Assembly (NCBI GenBank): GCA_035288045.1
Contig: DATEBA010000052.1
Coordinates: 1 to 64,000, forward strand
Direction of reading: 5' to 3'
Source: DATEBA01 sp035288045
GTDB taxonomy: Bacteria > Actinomycetota > UBA4738 > HRBIN12
Length of the DNA stretch: 64,000 nucleotides
Under the pieces are notes generated by a model that had not been told where the DNA came from, did not search any database, and saw only the letters and a list, made by a program, of their open reading frames with translations. A program made the translations under genes and the position numbers. Below are positions 8,159-16,529 of this stretch, piece after piece; position 1 is the stretch's first letter, and the number at the start of each line of letters is the position of its first letter.

Positions 8159-9325
8159 ATGGAACGCATCCGAGTGCTGATCGCAGAGGACGAGGACGCG
8201 GTCCGCGACGCCCTGGCCGACCTGATCTCGTCTGATGCCGAGATGGAGCTCGTCGGGGCCGCGGGCGACGCAGAGGAAGCCATCGACATCGCGACCCGGG
8301 AGCGCCCCGACGTCGCGTTGATAGACGTGAAGATGCCCGCGGGCGGCGGCCCGCGCGCGGCCCGCGAGATCCGTGCCACGTCCCCGCAGACCCACGTCGT
8401 GGCCCTGTCCGCGTACGAGGACCGGCGGACCGTCCTCGAGATGCTCCGAGCCGGCGTCGTTGGCTACATCGTGAAGGGCACCTCCGCCGAGGAGATCCTC
8501 TACACCGTCCGTCGCTCGATGCGGGGCCAGGGGTCGCTGTCGGTGGAGGTCACGGCCGACGTGATCCACGAGCTCGCCTCGCTACTGGAGCGCTCCGAGG
8601 CACTCACGCGCGAGCTCCAGGAGCTCAACAGAACAAAGAGCGAGATCATCCAGCTCCTCTCCCACGAGCTCTTCACCCCGATCACAACGATCCAGGGGTT
8701 CGCGCTCACCGTGGCCGAGCACGGCGACCAGCTCTCCCCCGACGAGGTGCGGGACCTCGCCACCGGCGTCTCGCGAGCGAGCGAGCGGATCCGCCGTCTA
8801 GTTGGGAATCTCTCAGCCGTCTCCCGGCTCGACCGTGAGGGCGTCGAGGTATCGACGCGGCCTGTGTCCGCCAATGACCTCATCGAACGCGCGATGTCGG
8901 AGTTCCCCTTCGTGCGGTCCAGGATCGACGTCGCAAAGGGCGGCTCCGACGGGGCGCGTCTCTGGGCGGACCAAGACCTCGCGGTGCGCGCGGTCGTCGC
9001 CCTCCTCGAGAACGCTCTTCAGTTCACGCCGGAGGATCAGAACGTGGAGGTGAAGGTCAGCGGCCGCGGGGCCCAGCTCGAGATCGAGGTCGCGGATCGC
9101 GGCCCGGGCATCCTTCCGGAGAAGCGAGATATCGTCTTCGACGCCTTCACACAGACCGACCCTAGCACCACGCGCACGCACGAGGGCCTCGGGATCGGGC
9201 TCTACCTCGCACACCGCATCATGGCGGCTCATGGCGGCGCGATCCGCCTGGTCGACCGGGAGGGCGGGGGAAGCACGTTCGTGCTCTCGTTCCCGTCCTT
9301 CGACGAGGTTGAGGCGACGGCCTAG
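8159..9325 (+). CDS. Receiver domain fused to a histidine kinase
   Basis: 388-residue soluble protein with inverted architecture. An N-terminal receiver (1-125, phosphoacceptor D56 in VALIDVKMP) precedes a HisKA dimerisation helix with the H-box LLSHELFTPITT (about residue 168). An HATPase domain follows, with N-box LLENALQF, G1 DRGPGI and G2 GLGIGLYLA. It has no membrane segment. Such proteins relay phosphate from an upstream kinase or self-regulate; the partner is unknown. The start has a strong AGGAGA site three bases away. Its receiver and that of the preceding EAL gene appear to be recent duplicates, suggesting the same phosphodonor. Confidence 0.88.
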   Translation: MERIRVLIAEDEDAVRDALADLISSDAEMELVGAAGDAEEAIDIATRERPDVALIDVKMPAGGGPRAAREIRATSPQTHVVALSAYEDRRTVLEMLRAGVVGYIVKGTSAEEILYTVRRSMRGQGSLSVEVTADVIHELASLLERSEALTRELQELNRTKSEIIQLLSHELFTPITTIQGFALTVAEHGDQLSPDEVRDLATGVSRASERIRRLVGNLSAVSRLDREGVEVSTRPVSANDLIERAMSEFPFVRSRIDVAKGGSDGARLWADQDLAVRAVVALLENALQFTPEDQNVEVKVSGRGAQLEIEVADRGPGILPEKRDIVFDAFTQTDPSTTRTHEGLGIGLYLAHRIMAAHGGAIRLVDREGGGSTFVLSFPSFDEVEATA

Positions 9326-9328
9326 TCC

Positions 9329-10303
9329 TCAGCTCGTCCGGCGGTCGATCGCCCAGGACGACGTCTCGGGCGCCTGGAGCTTGGTGAACCCCTTCATCTC
9401 CGTCGCTATCGCGACGGCCTCGGCGTGGTGTGAGTAACGGCGCCGCTCGGTCGAGGCGATGCCGATCGAGATCGAGACCAGGGGGAAACGCTGGACCTCG
9501 CCGCGGCGGTTCTCGACCTCGATGAACCCGCGCGCCCGCTCCTCCGGGTCGTATAGCGCCGGCGCCTCCGCATCGAAGCGCTCGACGATGCGTTCGGCGG
9601 TCGGGACACCCTGCTCCATCCCGCAGACGACCACGAAGTCGTCGCCGCCGACGTGGCCGACGAACGCGTCGTCCCCGGCGATCTCCAGAGCGACCTCCTG
9701 CAGCACCCGGGAGGTGAACTGGATCACTTGGTCTCCTCGCATGAAGCCGTAGTGGTCGTTGAAGGCTTTGAAGTTGTCGAGGTCGGCGTAGAGGATCGCG
9801 AAGTTCCGCTCGTCTCTAACACGGGCCTCGATCTCCTCCTCGATCCGGACGTTGCCCGGCAGCCCCGTGAGGGGCGATTGCGCGCGCATCTCCTTCGAGC
9901 GCCGGAGCACCCCCCGGATCCGAGCAAGCAGCTCGGGGGTGTCGAACGGCTTCACGATGTAGTCGTCCGCGCCGATCGAGAACCCTTCGAGCTTGTCCGA
10001 GGAGAGTCCTCGGGCGGTGAGCATGATGATGCTGACCGAGGAGGTCCTCGCGTCCTGCCGGAGGCGGCGCGTGAGCTCGAAGCCGTCCATGTTCGGCATC
10101 ATCACGTCGCACAGGACCAGGTCGGGGGACACCTCTCGCGCGATCTGCAGCGCCTGCTCTCCGTCGTGTGCCACGCGCACCGAATACCCCGAGGCCGAAA
10201 GCTCGATCTCGAGGAGCCTCGCGATGAAGGGGTCGTCGTCGACGACCAGGATCCGCTCGCCGGCAGGCCCGTCGGCCCGGCCTACCTCGTCCGACGGCTC
10301 CAC
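9329..10303 (-). CDS. Response regulator with degenerate GGDEF (GGDDF) diguanylate cyclase domain
   Basis: 324 residues: receiver (about 16-130, phosphoacceptor D66 in LVLCDVMMP, KPF lysine) and a GGDEF domain. LTGLPG opens the cyclase part, ADLDNFKAFND holds the metal aspartate, and the signature is GGDDF (219-223) instead of GGDEF/GGEEF. The inhibitory RxxD site is absent. It could make cyclic di-GMP from GTP, or be a weak or binding-only variant. The GTG at 10303 has GAGAGG six bases upstream; the long open frame further upstream has no homology. A TATTCT hexamer on this strand near 10400 may be its -10. It converges with the receiver-kinase gene. Confidence 0.88.
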   Translation of the reverse strand: MEPSDEVGRADGPAGERILVVDDDPFIARLLEIELSASGYSVRVAHDGEQALQIAREVSPDLVLCDVMMPNMDGFELTRRLRQDARTSSVSIIMLTARGLSSDKLEGFSIGADDYIVKPFDTPELLARIRGVLRRSKEMRAQSPLTGLPGNVRIEEEIEARVRDERNFAILYADLDNFKAFNDHYGFMRGDQVIQFTSRVLQEVALEIAGDDAFVGHVGGDDFVVVCGMEQGVPTAERIVERFDAEAPALYDPEERARGFIEVENRRGEVQRFPLVSISIGIASTERRRYSHHAEAVAIATEMKGFTKLQAPETSSWAIDRRTS

Positions 10304-10438
10304 CGGGGCCCTCTCGGCGCATGTGGGGTCACGGCTCCGCAGGATACCCGAGGAGTTGCCGCCGAACGGTCGTTTCGCCGTCAGCACGGGAGCCGGAGTC
10401 GTGGAGAATAGGACCGTGAGCGCTCCCGGGAGCCGGCG

Positions 10439-11803
10439 ATGGAGGTGATGGAGACCATCCTCGACGCGGTCGGGCGAACGCCGCTCGTTCGCCTTCACAG
10501 CGTCACCCGTGGCGTCGCGCCCACGGTGCTGGCGAAGCTGGAGATGCTGAACCCCGGCGGAAGCGTCAAGGACCGCATCGGCCTGCGGATGATCGAGGCG
10601 GCCGAGCGCGAGGGCCTCCTCCGGCCGGGCGGGACGATCGTCGAACCCACGTCGGGTAACACCGGACACGGCCTCGCGATCGCCGCGGCCATCAAGGGAT
10701 ACAGGTGCATCTTCGTGATGCCCGACAAGATGAGCCAGGAGAAGGTCGCGCTCCTGCGCGCGTACGGAGCCGAGGTCATCATCACGCCTACCGCGGTTCC
10801 GCCCGGACACCCGGAGTCCTACTACCGTGTCGCAGACCGCCTGACCGAGGAGATCCCCGGAGCCTTCCAACCGAACCAGTACTTCAACCAGGAGAACCCC
10901 GCGGCGCACCTCGCGTCGACCGGTCCTGAGATCTGGGAGCAGACCGAGGGCAAGATCGACGTGCTGGTCTCCGGTGTCGGAACGGGCGGGACGATCACCG
11001 GCACGGCTCGCTACCTGAAGGAGCGCAAGCCCGACGTGCTCGTGGTCGGCGCCGACCCTGAGGGCTCGATCTTCACGGGCGGCGACCCCCGCCCCTACTT
11101 GACCGAGGGCATCGGCGAGGACTTCTGGCCGGAGACGTTCGACCCGTCGGTCGTCGATCGGTGGGTTCGCGTCTCCGACCGCGACGCGTTCCGGTGCGCG
11201 CGAGCGATCACGCGCGAGGAGGGGATCCTCGCGGGCGGGTCGTCGGGGACCGCGATGTTCGCCGCGCTCGAGGTGGCCAGGGAGCTTCCCGCGTCAAAGC
11301 TCGTGGTGGTCATCTTCCCCGACACCGGCCGCAACTACCTCTCGAAGCTCTACTCCGACTCGTGGCTCCTCCAGTACGGGCTTTTGGAGCGCCCGGAGGC
11401 GGTGCGGGTGGAGGAGGTGCTCGGGCAGAAGGCCGCCGAGCTGCCACCGCTCATCACCGTGAACGCCCACGACAGGGTCCGGCAGGCGATCGATGTGCTT
11501 CAGGAGCACGGTATCTCGCAGGCGCCGGTGGTGCGCGACGGCTCCACGGAGGTGGCCGACTTCGTGGGCTCGATCCGAGAGGGGGAGCTGCTCGACCGGA
11601 TCTTCCACGACCCCGATGCGCTCCAGGCCGACGTGGCGCAGGTGATGGGACCACCGATACCGATGGTCGAGCACGATCGACCGGTCGAGGCGGCGTTCGC
11701 GGAGCTCCAGCGCGCGTCGGCTGTCCTCGTCGCTCGGGGCGAGCGCGTCGAGGGCGTGCTTACGCGCAGCGACCTGCTCGAGTACCTCGCCCACCGGACC
11801 TAG
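10439..11803 (+). CDS. cbs: Cystathionine beta-synthase with CBS pair
   Basis: Condenses serine and homocysteine to cystathionine. 454 residues. The fold II PLP domain (1-320) has the PLP lysine in NPGGSVKDRI (K44), the PTSGNTGHG phosphate loop and the VGTGGTITG loop. Two CBS motifs (about 335-450) form a regulatory Bateman module. Unlike animal CBS it has no heme segment. It is the first gene of an operon with DUF429 and a cystathionine lyase/synthase gene, which indicates reverse transsulfuration towards cysteine. GGGAG lies a few bases before the ATG; a second in-frame ATG is nine bases further on. Confidence 0.94.
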   Translation: MEVMETILDAVGRTPLVRLHSVTRGVAPTVLAKLEMLNPGGSVKDRIGLRMIEAAEREGLLRPGGTIVEPTSGNTGHGLAIAAAIKGYRCIFVMPDKMSQEKVALLRAYGAEVIITPTAVPPGHPESYYRVADRLTEEIPGAFQPNQYFNQENPAAHLASTGPEIWEQTEGKIDVLVSGVGTGGTITGTARYLKERKPDVLVVGADPEGSIFTGGDPRPYLTEGIGEDFWPETFDPSVVDRWVRVSDRDAFRCARAITREEGILAGGSSGTAMFAALEVARELPASKLVVVIFPDTGRNYLSKLYSDSWLLQYGLLERPEAVRVEEVLGQKAAELPPLITVNAHDRVRQAIDVLQEHGISQAPVVRDGSTEVADFVGSIREGELLDRIFHDPDALQADVAQVMGPPIPMVEHDRPVEAAFAELQRASAVLVARGERVEGVLTRSDLLEYLAHRT

Positions 11804-11804
11804 C

Positions 11805-12668
11805 GTGCGCAGCCTCGGTATCGACGTGGGAGTACGCAAGGGGCTAGACCTCGTTCTGCTCTCGGCGAGCGACCAGGACGAGGACACGGCGATCAAGGCG
11901 ACGCGCCGACGCGTGCCCCCGGAGGAGCTCCCCAGCATAGTCGCCGACCTCGCGCCCGACGTGGTAGGCATCGACTCCCCGCCCGACTGGGGCTCCGACG
12001 GCCGTTCCCGGGCAGCGGAGCGCGCCCTCCGCGAATTCGGGATCCAGTCGTTCGGAACGCCTTCGGGCAACGGCGGCGGCCACCCCTTCTACGCGTGGAT
12101 GGAGGTCGGCTTCCAGGCTTTCCGCGCGCTCTCGGAACGTTTCCCCCGGTACCGGAGCGGGCGCAACGTGCGCGGAACCGCCCTCGAGGTGTTCCCCCAC
12201 GCGAGCTCCGTCGTGCTGGCCGGCTGTCTACCGCATCCCGAGGAGAGCAAGCGGAAGTGGCGAGCGGCGGTGCTTGGCGCGAACGGCGTCGACGCCAGTA
12301 AGCTCCGCTCGGCCGACCAGATCGATGCCGCCCTTGCGGCCCTCACGGGGATCCGGGCCCTGCGCGGGAGGTTCACCGCCCTGGGCGACCCGCTCGAGGG
12401 CGTCATCGTCGTTCCCTCGCACGCTCTACCGCCGCCCCCGTACCGTCGCTGCGAGCGCCCGCCGCGTCGCGACCAGCAACCGCACCTGCCCGGCCTCACG
12501 CCCTGCGGGTGCGGCGACCCGTCGTGCACCGCGATGACCAGGGCCGAGTTCGCCCGGGGCCACGACGCGAAGCGCAAGCGGCTGCTCTGGATCCGGGCGC
12601 GCGACGGCGACGAGGCGGTCAGGGAGCTGGCGCGACGCGGCTGGGACCTGCCCCCGGAGATGCGATGA
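11805..12668 (+). CDS. DUF429 RNase H-like protein with C-terminal cysteine/GHDAK motif
   Basis: 287 residues starting with GTG one base after the CBS stop. Residues 1-205 are a DUF429 domain, predicted to have an RNase H-like fold: LGIDVGVRKG near the N-terminus and VVGIDSPPDWG around residue 56 carry the acidic residues expected of that fold. The tail (about 215-287) has CGCGDPSC followed by FARGHDAKRKRLLW, a small cysteine plus Gly-His-Asp-Ala-Lys motif seen at the ends of assorted actinobacterial proteins. Substrate and role are unknown. It is embedded in the transsulfuration operon and coupled downstream by an ATGA overlap. Confidence 0.75.
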   Translation: MRSLGIDVGVRKGLDLVLLSASDQDEDTAIKATRRRVPPEELPSIVADLAPDVVGIDSPPDWGSDGRSRAAERALREFGIQSFGTPSGNGGGHPFYAWMEVGFQAFRALSERFPRYRSGRNVRGTALEVFPHASSVVLAGCLPHPEESKRKWRAAVLGANGVDASKLRSADQIDAALAALTGIRALRGRFTALGDPLEGVIVVPSHALPPPPYRRCERPPRRDQQPHLPGLTPCGCGDPSCTAMTRAEFARGHDAKRKRLLWIRARDGDEAVRELARRGWDLPPEMR

Positions 12669-13798
12669 GCGAAAGTCGCTTCCAGACGCGTGCCGTTCAC
12701 GTCGGCCAGGAGCCCGAGCCACAGCACGGCGCGGTGAACGTCCCGATCTTCCAGACGTCCACGTTCGCACAGCCCGCGGTCGGCAGGCCCCGCTCCCACG
12801 ACTACGCGCGAGGCGGTAACCCCACGCGCGACGCGCTCCAGGCGGTGCTCGCCTCGCTCGAGGGCGGCGCCCACGCCTTCTGCTTCTCATCCGGCCTGGC
12901 GGCAGAGAGCACGCTCCTCCTCTGCCTGTCGCCCGGCGACCACGTCCTGCTCGGAGACGACGTGTACGGAGGGACGTACCGGCTGCTCGCCCGAGTACTC
13001 GACAGATGGGGCGTCGGCTTCTCGACGGTGGACATGCGGGAGGCGGACAACGTGCGGCAGGTGCTGACCGAAAGGACGAAGCTCGTGTGGGTCGAGACCC
13101 CGACGAATCCGCTGCTCAAGATCGTCGACGTAGCGGCGGTGGCATCGATCGCACGAGAGGCGGGAGCGCGAACCGTGGTCGACAACACCTTCGCGACCCC
13201 CTACCTCCAGCGGCCGCTCGAGCTCGGCGCCGACGTCGTCGTGCACTCGGTGACGAAGTACCTAGGCGGTCACTCGGACCTCGTCGGCGGCGCGGTGATC
13301 ACCAGCGACGAAGAGATGGCGGAGCGGCTCGGCTTCCTGGTGAACGCCGTCGGCGCAGTGCCCGGCCCGATGGACTGCTATCTCGCGCTCAGGGGCGTGA
13401 AGACGCTCGCGATCCGTATGGAGGCGCACTGCCGTGGCGCCCGCGCGGTGGCGGAGTTCCTCGCCGAGCACCCGAAGGTCTCGCGGGTTCACTACCCCGG
13501 CCTGCCCGGTCACCCCGGCCACGACATCGCGTCGCGCCAGATGTCCGACTTCGGCGGCATGGTCTCGTTCGAGGTGGGGAGCGCCGAGGAGGCGATCCGC
13601 GTGGCGGAGTCGACCGAGCTGTTCTTCCTCGCGGAGTCGCTCGGGGGCGTCGAGTCGCTGATCGAGGTTCCCGGGGCGATGACGCACATGAGCGTCGCCG
13701 GGTCACCGCTCGAGGTGTCCCCGACGCTCATCCGTCTGTCGGTCGGGATCGAGCATCCCGACGACCTCGTGCGCGACCTGGCTCGCGCGCTGGGGTAG
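12665..13798 (+). CDS. Cystathionine gamma-lyase or gamma-synthase
   Basis: 377-residue fold I PLP enzyme of the Cys/Met metabolism family. The PLP lysine is in HSVTKYLGGHSD (K198). The SSGLAAES and WVETPTNPLLK segments and the C-terminal LIRLSVGIEH are typical. Next to a CBS gene the lyase reaction (cystathionine to cysteine, 2-oxobutyrate and ammonia) is the more likely function, but the gamma-synthase cannot be excluded from sequence. The ATG overlaps the DUF429 stop as ATGA; a longer in-frame extension runs through the DUF429 gene and is not believed. Confidence 0.92.
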   Translation: MSESRFQTRAVHVGQEPEPQHGAVNVPIFQTSTFAQPAVGRPRSHDYARGGNPTRDALQAVLASLEGGAHAFCFSSGLAAESTLLLCLSPGDHVLLGDDVYGGTYRLLARVLDRWGVGFSTVDMREADNVRQVLTERTKLVWVETPTNPLLKIVDVAAVASIAREAGARTVVDNTFATPYLQRPLELGADVVVHSVTKYLGGHSDLVGGAVITSDEEMAERLGFLVNAVGAVPGPMDCYLALRGVKTLAIRMEAHCRGARAVAEFLAEHPKVSRVHYPGLPGHPGHDIASRQMSDFGGMVSFEVGSAEEAIRVAESTELFFLAESLGGVESLIEVPGAMTHMSVAGSPLEVSPTLIRLSVGIEHPDDLVRDLARALG

Positions 13799-13802
13799 CG
13801 CG

Positions 13803-14951
13803 ATGGAGCTCGCGGTTTCGCTCGTCGCTCTCGTCATGACGATCGGTCCCATCGGTCCGGTTGCCGAGGGCCTCGAGTTCCCGACCAACCTCGCGGTCGC
13901 TCGCGACGGGCGGGTGTTCTTCACGGAGAAGGACACGGGTCTTGTGAGGATCATCCGGCAGGGGCGGCTCCTCCCGGACCCGTTCGCGGACCTCGACGTG
14001 ATCCCCGGCGCCGAGACGGGGCTCCTGGGGATCGCTCTCCATCCCGACTTCCCCGACGAGCCCTGGGTCTACGTCGCGTACTCCGATCCGGCCGGAAGCA
14101 TGAACCGGCTGGCGCGGATCCGCGCGGAGGGCGACACGGGAGTTGCGATCGAACCGCTGCTCGACCTCGTCCCGGCCACCAGCGGTTATCACAACGGCGG
14201 GGATCTGGCGTTCGGCCTGGACGGGATGCTCTACGTGACGGTCGGCGAGGCCCACGAGCCGAATCGGGCGCAGAACCCCCGCGATCTAGGCGGAAAGGTG
14301 CTCCGCCTCTCTCCCGACGGGTCGATCCCGCCCGACAACCCGCTCGGTCCCGCGAGCCCCGTCTACTCCCTCGGGCACCGCAACTCGTTCGGCATCTGTG
14401 TCGATCCGGAGAGCGGAGTGATATGGGAGACCGAGAATGGCCCTAGCTCGTGGGACGAGATCAACCGGATCGAGCCGGGCCGTAACTACGGCTGGCCCGT
14501 TCACCTGGGACCCGGAGGACCCGGGGAGTTCGAGGAGCCGGTCCTCGCCTACGAGGAGATCATCGTTCCGACGGGATGCGCCGTCGCAGCGACCCTCGGC
14601 GGGCTCTACTTCGGCGACTTCCACGGGGGTCTGCACCGGGTCGTCTTCCCCGGGATGGGCGCCGTCGACCCCCCGCCGAGGGAACGGGTGGTCGCCACGT
14701 TCGACGAGGGGATCACCGACGTCGCCCGCGGCCCCGAGGGCGAGCTCTACGTCGCGACCTCCGCCGCGATCTGGATGATCCGCGCGGAGCCGACCCCCAC
14801 CCCGACCCCTATCGCCGAGACGTCGCCGTCGACGGCCGCGCCCAGGCCAGCTCCCGATGGATCCTCACCGGGCCTGGCACTCTGGCTGGGTTCGGGCGCC
14901 GCTCTCGCCCTGGTCCTGCTCCTCTTGGCGCGGTTCGCCCGTCGCCGCTAG
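13803..14951 (+). CDS. Membrane-anchored PQQ-dependent sugar dehydrogenase-like beta-propeller
   Basis: 382 residues. After a short hydrophobic N-terminus comes a GSDH/aldose sugar dehydrogenase-type propeller: GLEFPTNLAV, ETGLLGIALHPDF, YHNGGDLAFGLDG with the catalytic-type histidine, and GHRNSFGI. A Pro/Thr-rich linker (about 328-352) leads to one C-terminal membrane helix ending in RFARRR, so the propeller should sit outside the membrane. Whether PQQ and Ca2+ are really bound is unproven; many relatives have unknown substrates. It starts four bases after the cystathionine enzyme gene but is probably only co-transcribed with it. Confidence 0.82.
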   Translation: MELAVSLVALVMTIGPIGPVAEGLEFPTNLAVARDGRVFFTEKDTGLVRIIRQGRLLPDPFADLDVIPGAETGLLGIALHPDFPDEPWVYVAYSDPAGSMNRLARIRAEGDTGVAIEPLLDLVPATSGYHNGGDLAFGLDGMLYVTVGEAHEPNRAQNPRDLGGKVLRLSPDGSIPPDNPLGPASPVYSLGHRNSFGICVDPESGVIWETENGPSSWDEINRIEPGRNYGWPVHLGPGGPGEFEEPVLAYEEIIVPTGCAVAATLGGLYFGDFHGGLHRVVFPGMGAVDPPPRERVVATFDEGITDVARGPEGELYVATSAAIWMIRAEPTPTPTPIAETSPSTAAPRPAPDGSSPGLALWLGSGAALALVLLLLARFARRR

Positions 14952-15112
14952 CTCTTCGGACGTTTCAGGTACGCGACGAGCGACTGGCCGCCCAAGGGGT
15001 TCACGATCTGCGCGACCGAGACGAGCTCCCACCCGTCGTCTCCGAACGTGTTCAGGATCTCGCCCGGGTTGTGCTCGAGCAGCGGCGCCACGAAGTACTC
15101 CCATCTCTGCAC
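14948..15112 (-). CDS. Small DUF4177-like protein
   Basis: 54 residues, starting with VQRWEYFVAPLLEHN and ending in AYLKRPKS. The pattern W-E-Y ... F-G-D-D-G-W-E-L-V-S-V ... A-Y-L-K-R-P is that of the DUF4177 family of small, unannotated bacterial proteins. It starts with GTG three bases after the stop of the Nudix-CoA-binding gene, so the two form an operon. Its TAG and the stop of the convergent sugar dehydrogenase-like gene share the four bases CTAG. Function unknown. Confidence 0.75.
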   Translation of the reverse strand: MQRWEYFVAPLLEHNPGEILNTFGDDGWELVSVAQIVNPLGGQSLVAYLKRPKS

Positions 15113-15115
15113 GAC

Positions 15116-16123
15116 CTATCCCTCCCCCGTCAGTCGCTTCCTCGTCCTGCGGATGCACACGCCCATCACGACCGTGAGGCCTCCGGACTCCGCGATCCGT
15201 CGCGCCTCCTCGTTCACGATCCCGTCCTGCAGCCAGAGGACCCTCGCTCCCACGCGCACGGCCTGCTCCGCCAGAGGAGGCGTGTCGGCCGCCTTCCGGA
15301 AGACGTCCACGACGTCGATCCGGACGTCGCTCGGGACGTCGAGCAGGGTAGGGTACGCCTCCTGCCCGAGCACCTCAGTTTCCCGGGGGTTGATCGGCAG
15401 GATCCGGTAGCCCTTCCGCTGGAGGTACTCGGCGATCTCGTACGACTCGCGGTGCGGCTTCGACGACAGCCCGACGACGGCGATCGTCCGCGCGTCGCCG
15501 AGGATCGCGCGGAGCTCGGCGTCGCCGGGGAGATAGGGTTCCGGGTCGCCCTCCTCCACGCGGTCATCGTCGGGCAGCCAGACGATCCTCAGGAAGCCGT
15601 GAAGGATCCGGGCCGTCGCCCCCCAGATCGTGTGGCCGCCGACCTCGTACCGGTATCCGCGGTACACCTCCCGGTCGATCGCCCACTCCACCTCCGTCTC
15701 CGCCTCGGCGAGCCTGGGCACGGGCAACACGACCACCTCCGCGATCTCGCCCACATCCGGGGTGAACCCCGCCGCCCCCTCGAGCATGCCCACGAACGGC
15801 ACGACGAGGATCGCGCTCACCGTCGTGTGCACCGGTGGCAGCGCTCCGAGAACGTCGACCGAATCGGGCGCGATCCCGAGCTCCTCCTCGGTCTCGCGGA
15901 GCGCAGTCTCCCGGAGGTCAGCGTCCTCAGGGTGCCGCAAGCCGCCGGGGAACGAGATCTCTCCGGCGTGTCGCGAGAGATGGTCCGCGCGCCGGGTAAG
16001 CACTATGGAGGGCTCGGAGCCCGAAAGAGGCAGGAGCACGGCCGCCAGCCGGTCCCCGGGCGCCGGTACGGCCGAGGGCGAGGGATCGAGGGCCGCTCGG
16101 ATGCGCTCGCGGAGGTCGTCCAC
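15116..16123 (-). CDS. Nudix hydrolase fused to a CoA-binding domain
   Basis: 335 residues in two parts. Residues 1-190 are a CoA-diphosphatase-type Nudix domain: RRADHLSRHAGEISFPGG, the pre-box motif of that subfamily, runs directly into the Nudix box, whose catalytic core is RETEEELGI (about 77-84). Residues about 200-335 are a YccU-like CoA_binding_2 domain: AVVGLSSKPHRESYEIAEYL and the C-terminal GVCIRRT. The fusion suggests the second domain delivers or senses CoA derivatives for hydrolysis. The GTG start sits 6 bases from TACGAT. Confidence 0.88.
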   Translation of the reverse strand: MDDLRERIRAALDPSPSAVPAPGDRLAAVLLPLSGSEPSIVLTRRADHLSRHAGEISFPGGLRHPEDADLRETALRETEEELGIAPDSVDVLGALPPVHTTVSAILVVPFVGMLEGAAGFTPDVGEIAEVVVLPVPRLAEAETEVEWAIDREVYRGYRYEVGGHTIWGATARILHGFLRIVWLPDDDRVEEGDPEPYLPGDAELRAILGDARTIAVVGLSSKPHRESYEIAEYLQRKGYRILPINPRETEVLGQEAYPTLLDVPSDVRIDVVDVFRKAADTPPLAEQAVRVGARVLWLQDGIVNEEARRIAESGGLTVVMGVCIRRTRKRLTGEG

Positions 16124-16135
16124 GCGGCAATCGTA
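16124..16135 (-). promoter_or_regulatory. Putative leaderless promoter of the Nudix-CoA-binding gene
   Basis: On the minus strand TACGAT (16130-16135) is followed by 6 bases and GTG; no Shine-Dalgarno sequence. It is back to back with the HesB promoter only 20 bases away. Confidence 0.5.
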
Positions 16136-16155
16136 GAGGAGGCCGCCACCCGCGC

Positions 16156-16167
16156 TATCCTTGTCAC
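16156..16167 (+). promoter_or_regulatory. Putative leaderless promoter of the HesB/IscA gene
   Basis: TATCCT (16156-16161), 6 bases, then ATG at 16168. No ribosome site lies between, so the mRNA would start at the AUG. Confidence 0.55.
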
Positions 16168-16515
16168 ATGGAAACCGGAACCTCCCCCGTCGTCTGGGTC
16201 TCCGACAAGGCCGCCCGCAAGATCTCCGCTCTGGCGGCCAAGGAGGGCCGAGCGGAGGCCTGGCTGCGCCTTCGGGTCGTGGCCGGAGGGTGCTCCGGCT
16301 TTTCGTACCGCCTCGCCTTCGAGGAAGGACCCGCTCCCGACGACCACGTCGTCGAGGGCGAGGGTGGGGTCCGGGTCCTGGTAGATCCGGCGAGCGCCCC
16401 GATCGTCCGGGGCTCCACCCTGGACTTCAACGACGCGCTCCTGGGCGGCGGCTTGAAGGTGATCAATCCGCAGGCCGTCCACGAATGCGCCTGCGGCGAG
16501 TCCTTCGCGATCTAG
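16168..16515 (+). CDS. HesB/IscA/ErpA-type iron-sulfur carrier
   Basis: 115-residue A-type carrier that receives an Fe-S cluster from the assembly machinery and passes it to apo-enzymes. All three cluster cysteines are present: C42 in GGCSGFSY and C107/C109 in CACGESF. Likely clients nearby are the FrhB-like flavoprotein immediately downstream, the ferredoxin at 20.9 kb and IspH at 37 kb. It is transcribed from a compact promoter directly at its start codon. Confidence 0.95.
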   Translation: METGTSPVVWVSDKAARKISALAAKEGRAEAWLRLRVVAGGCSGFSYRLAFEEGPAPDDHVVEGEGGVRVLVDPASAPIVRGSTLDFNDALLGGGLKVINPQAVHECACGESFAI

Positions 16516-16527
16516 GCCGATCGGCCT
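16514..16527. promoter_or_regulatory. 14-base perfect palindrome upstream of the FrhB-like gene
   Basis: AGGCCGATCGGCCT lies between the HesB stop codon and the -35 region of the next gene. Its position immediately upstream of the -35 would suit an activator or repressor dimer. No other copy was noticed in the window. Confidence 0.35.
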
Positions 16528-16529
16528 GC

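Noticed and set aside
10304..10438. SAM riboswitch or T-box before the cystathionine beta-synthase gene
   Set aside because: The 135-base gap shows none of the conserved blocks and also has to hold two divergent promoters.
10304..10909. N-terminal extension of the GGDEF-type regulator on the minus strand
   Set aside because: The extension runs antisense through the CBS gene; the GTG at 10303 has a good ribosome site and begins just before the receiver domain.
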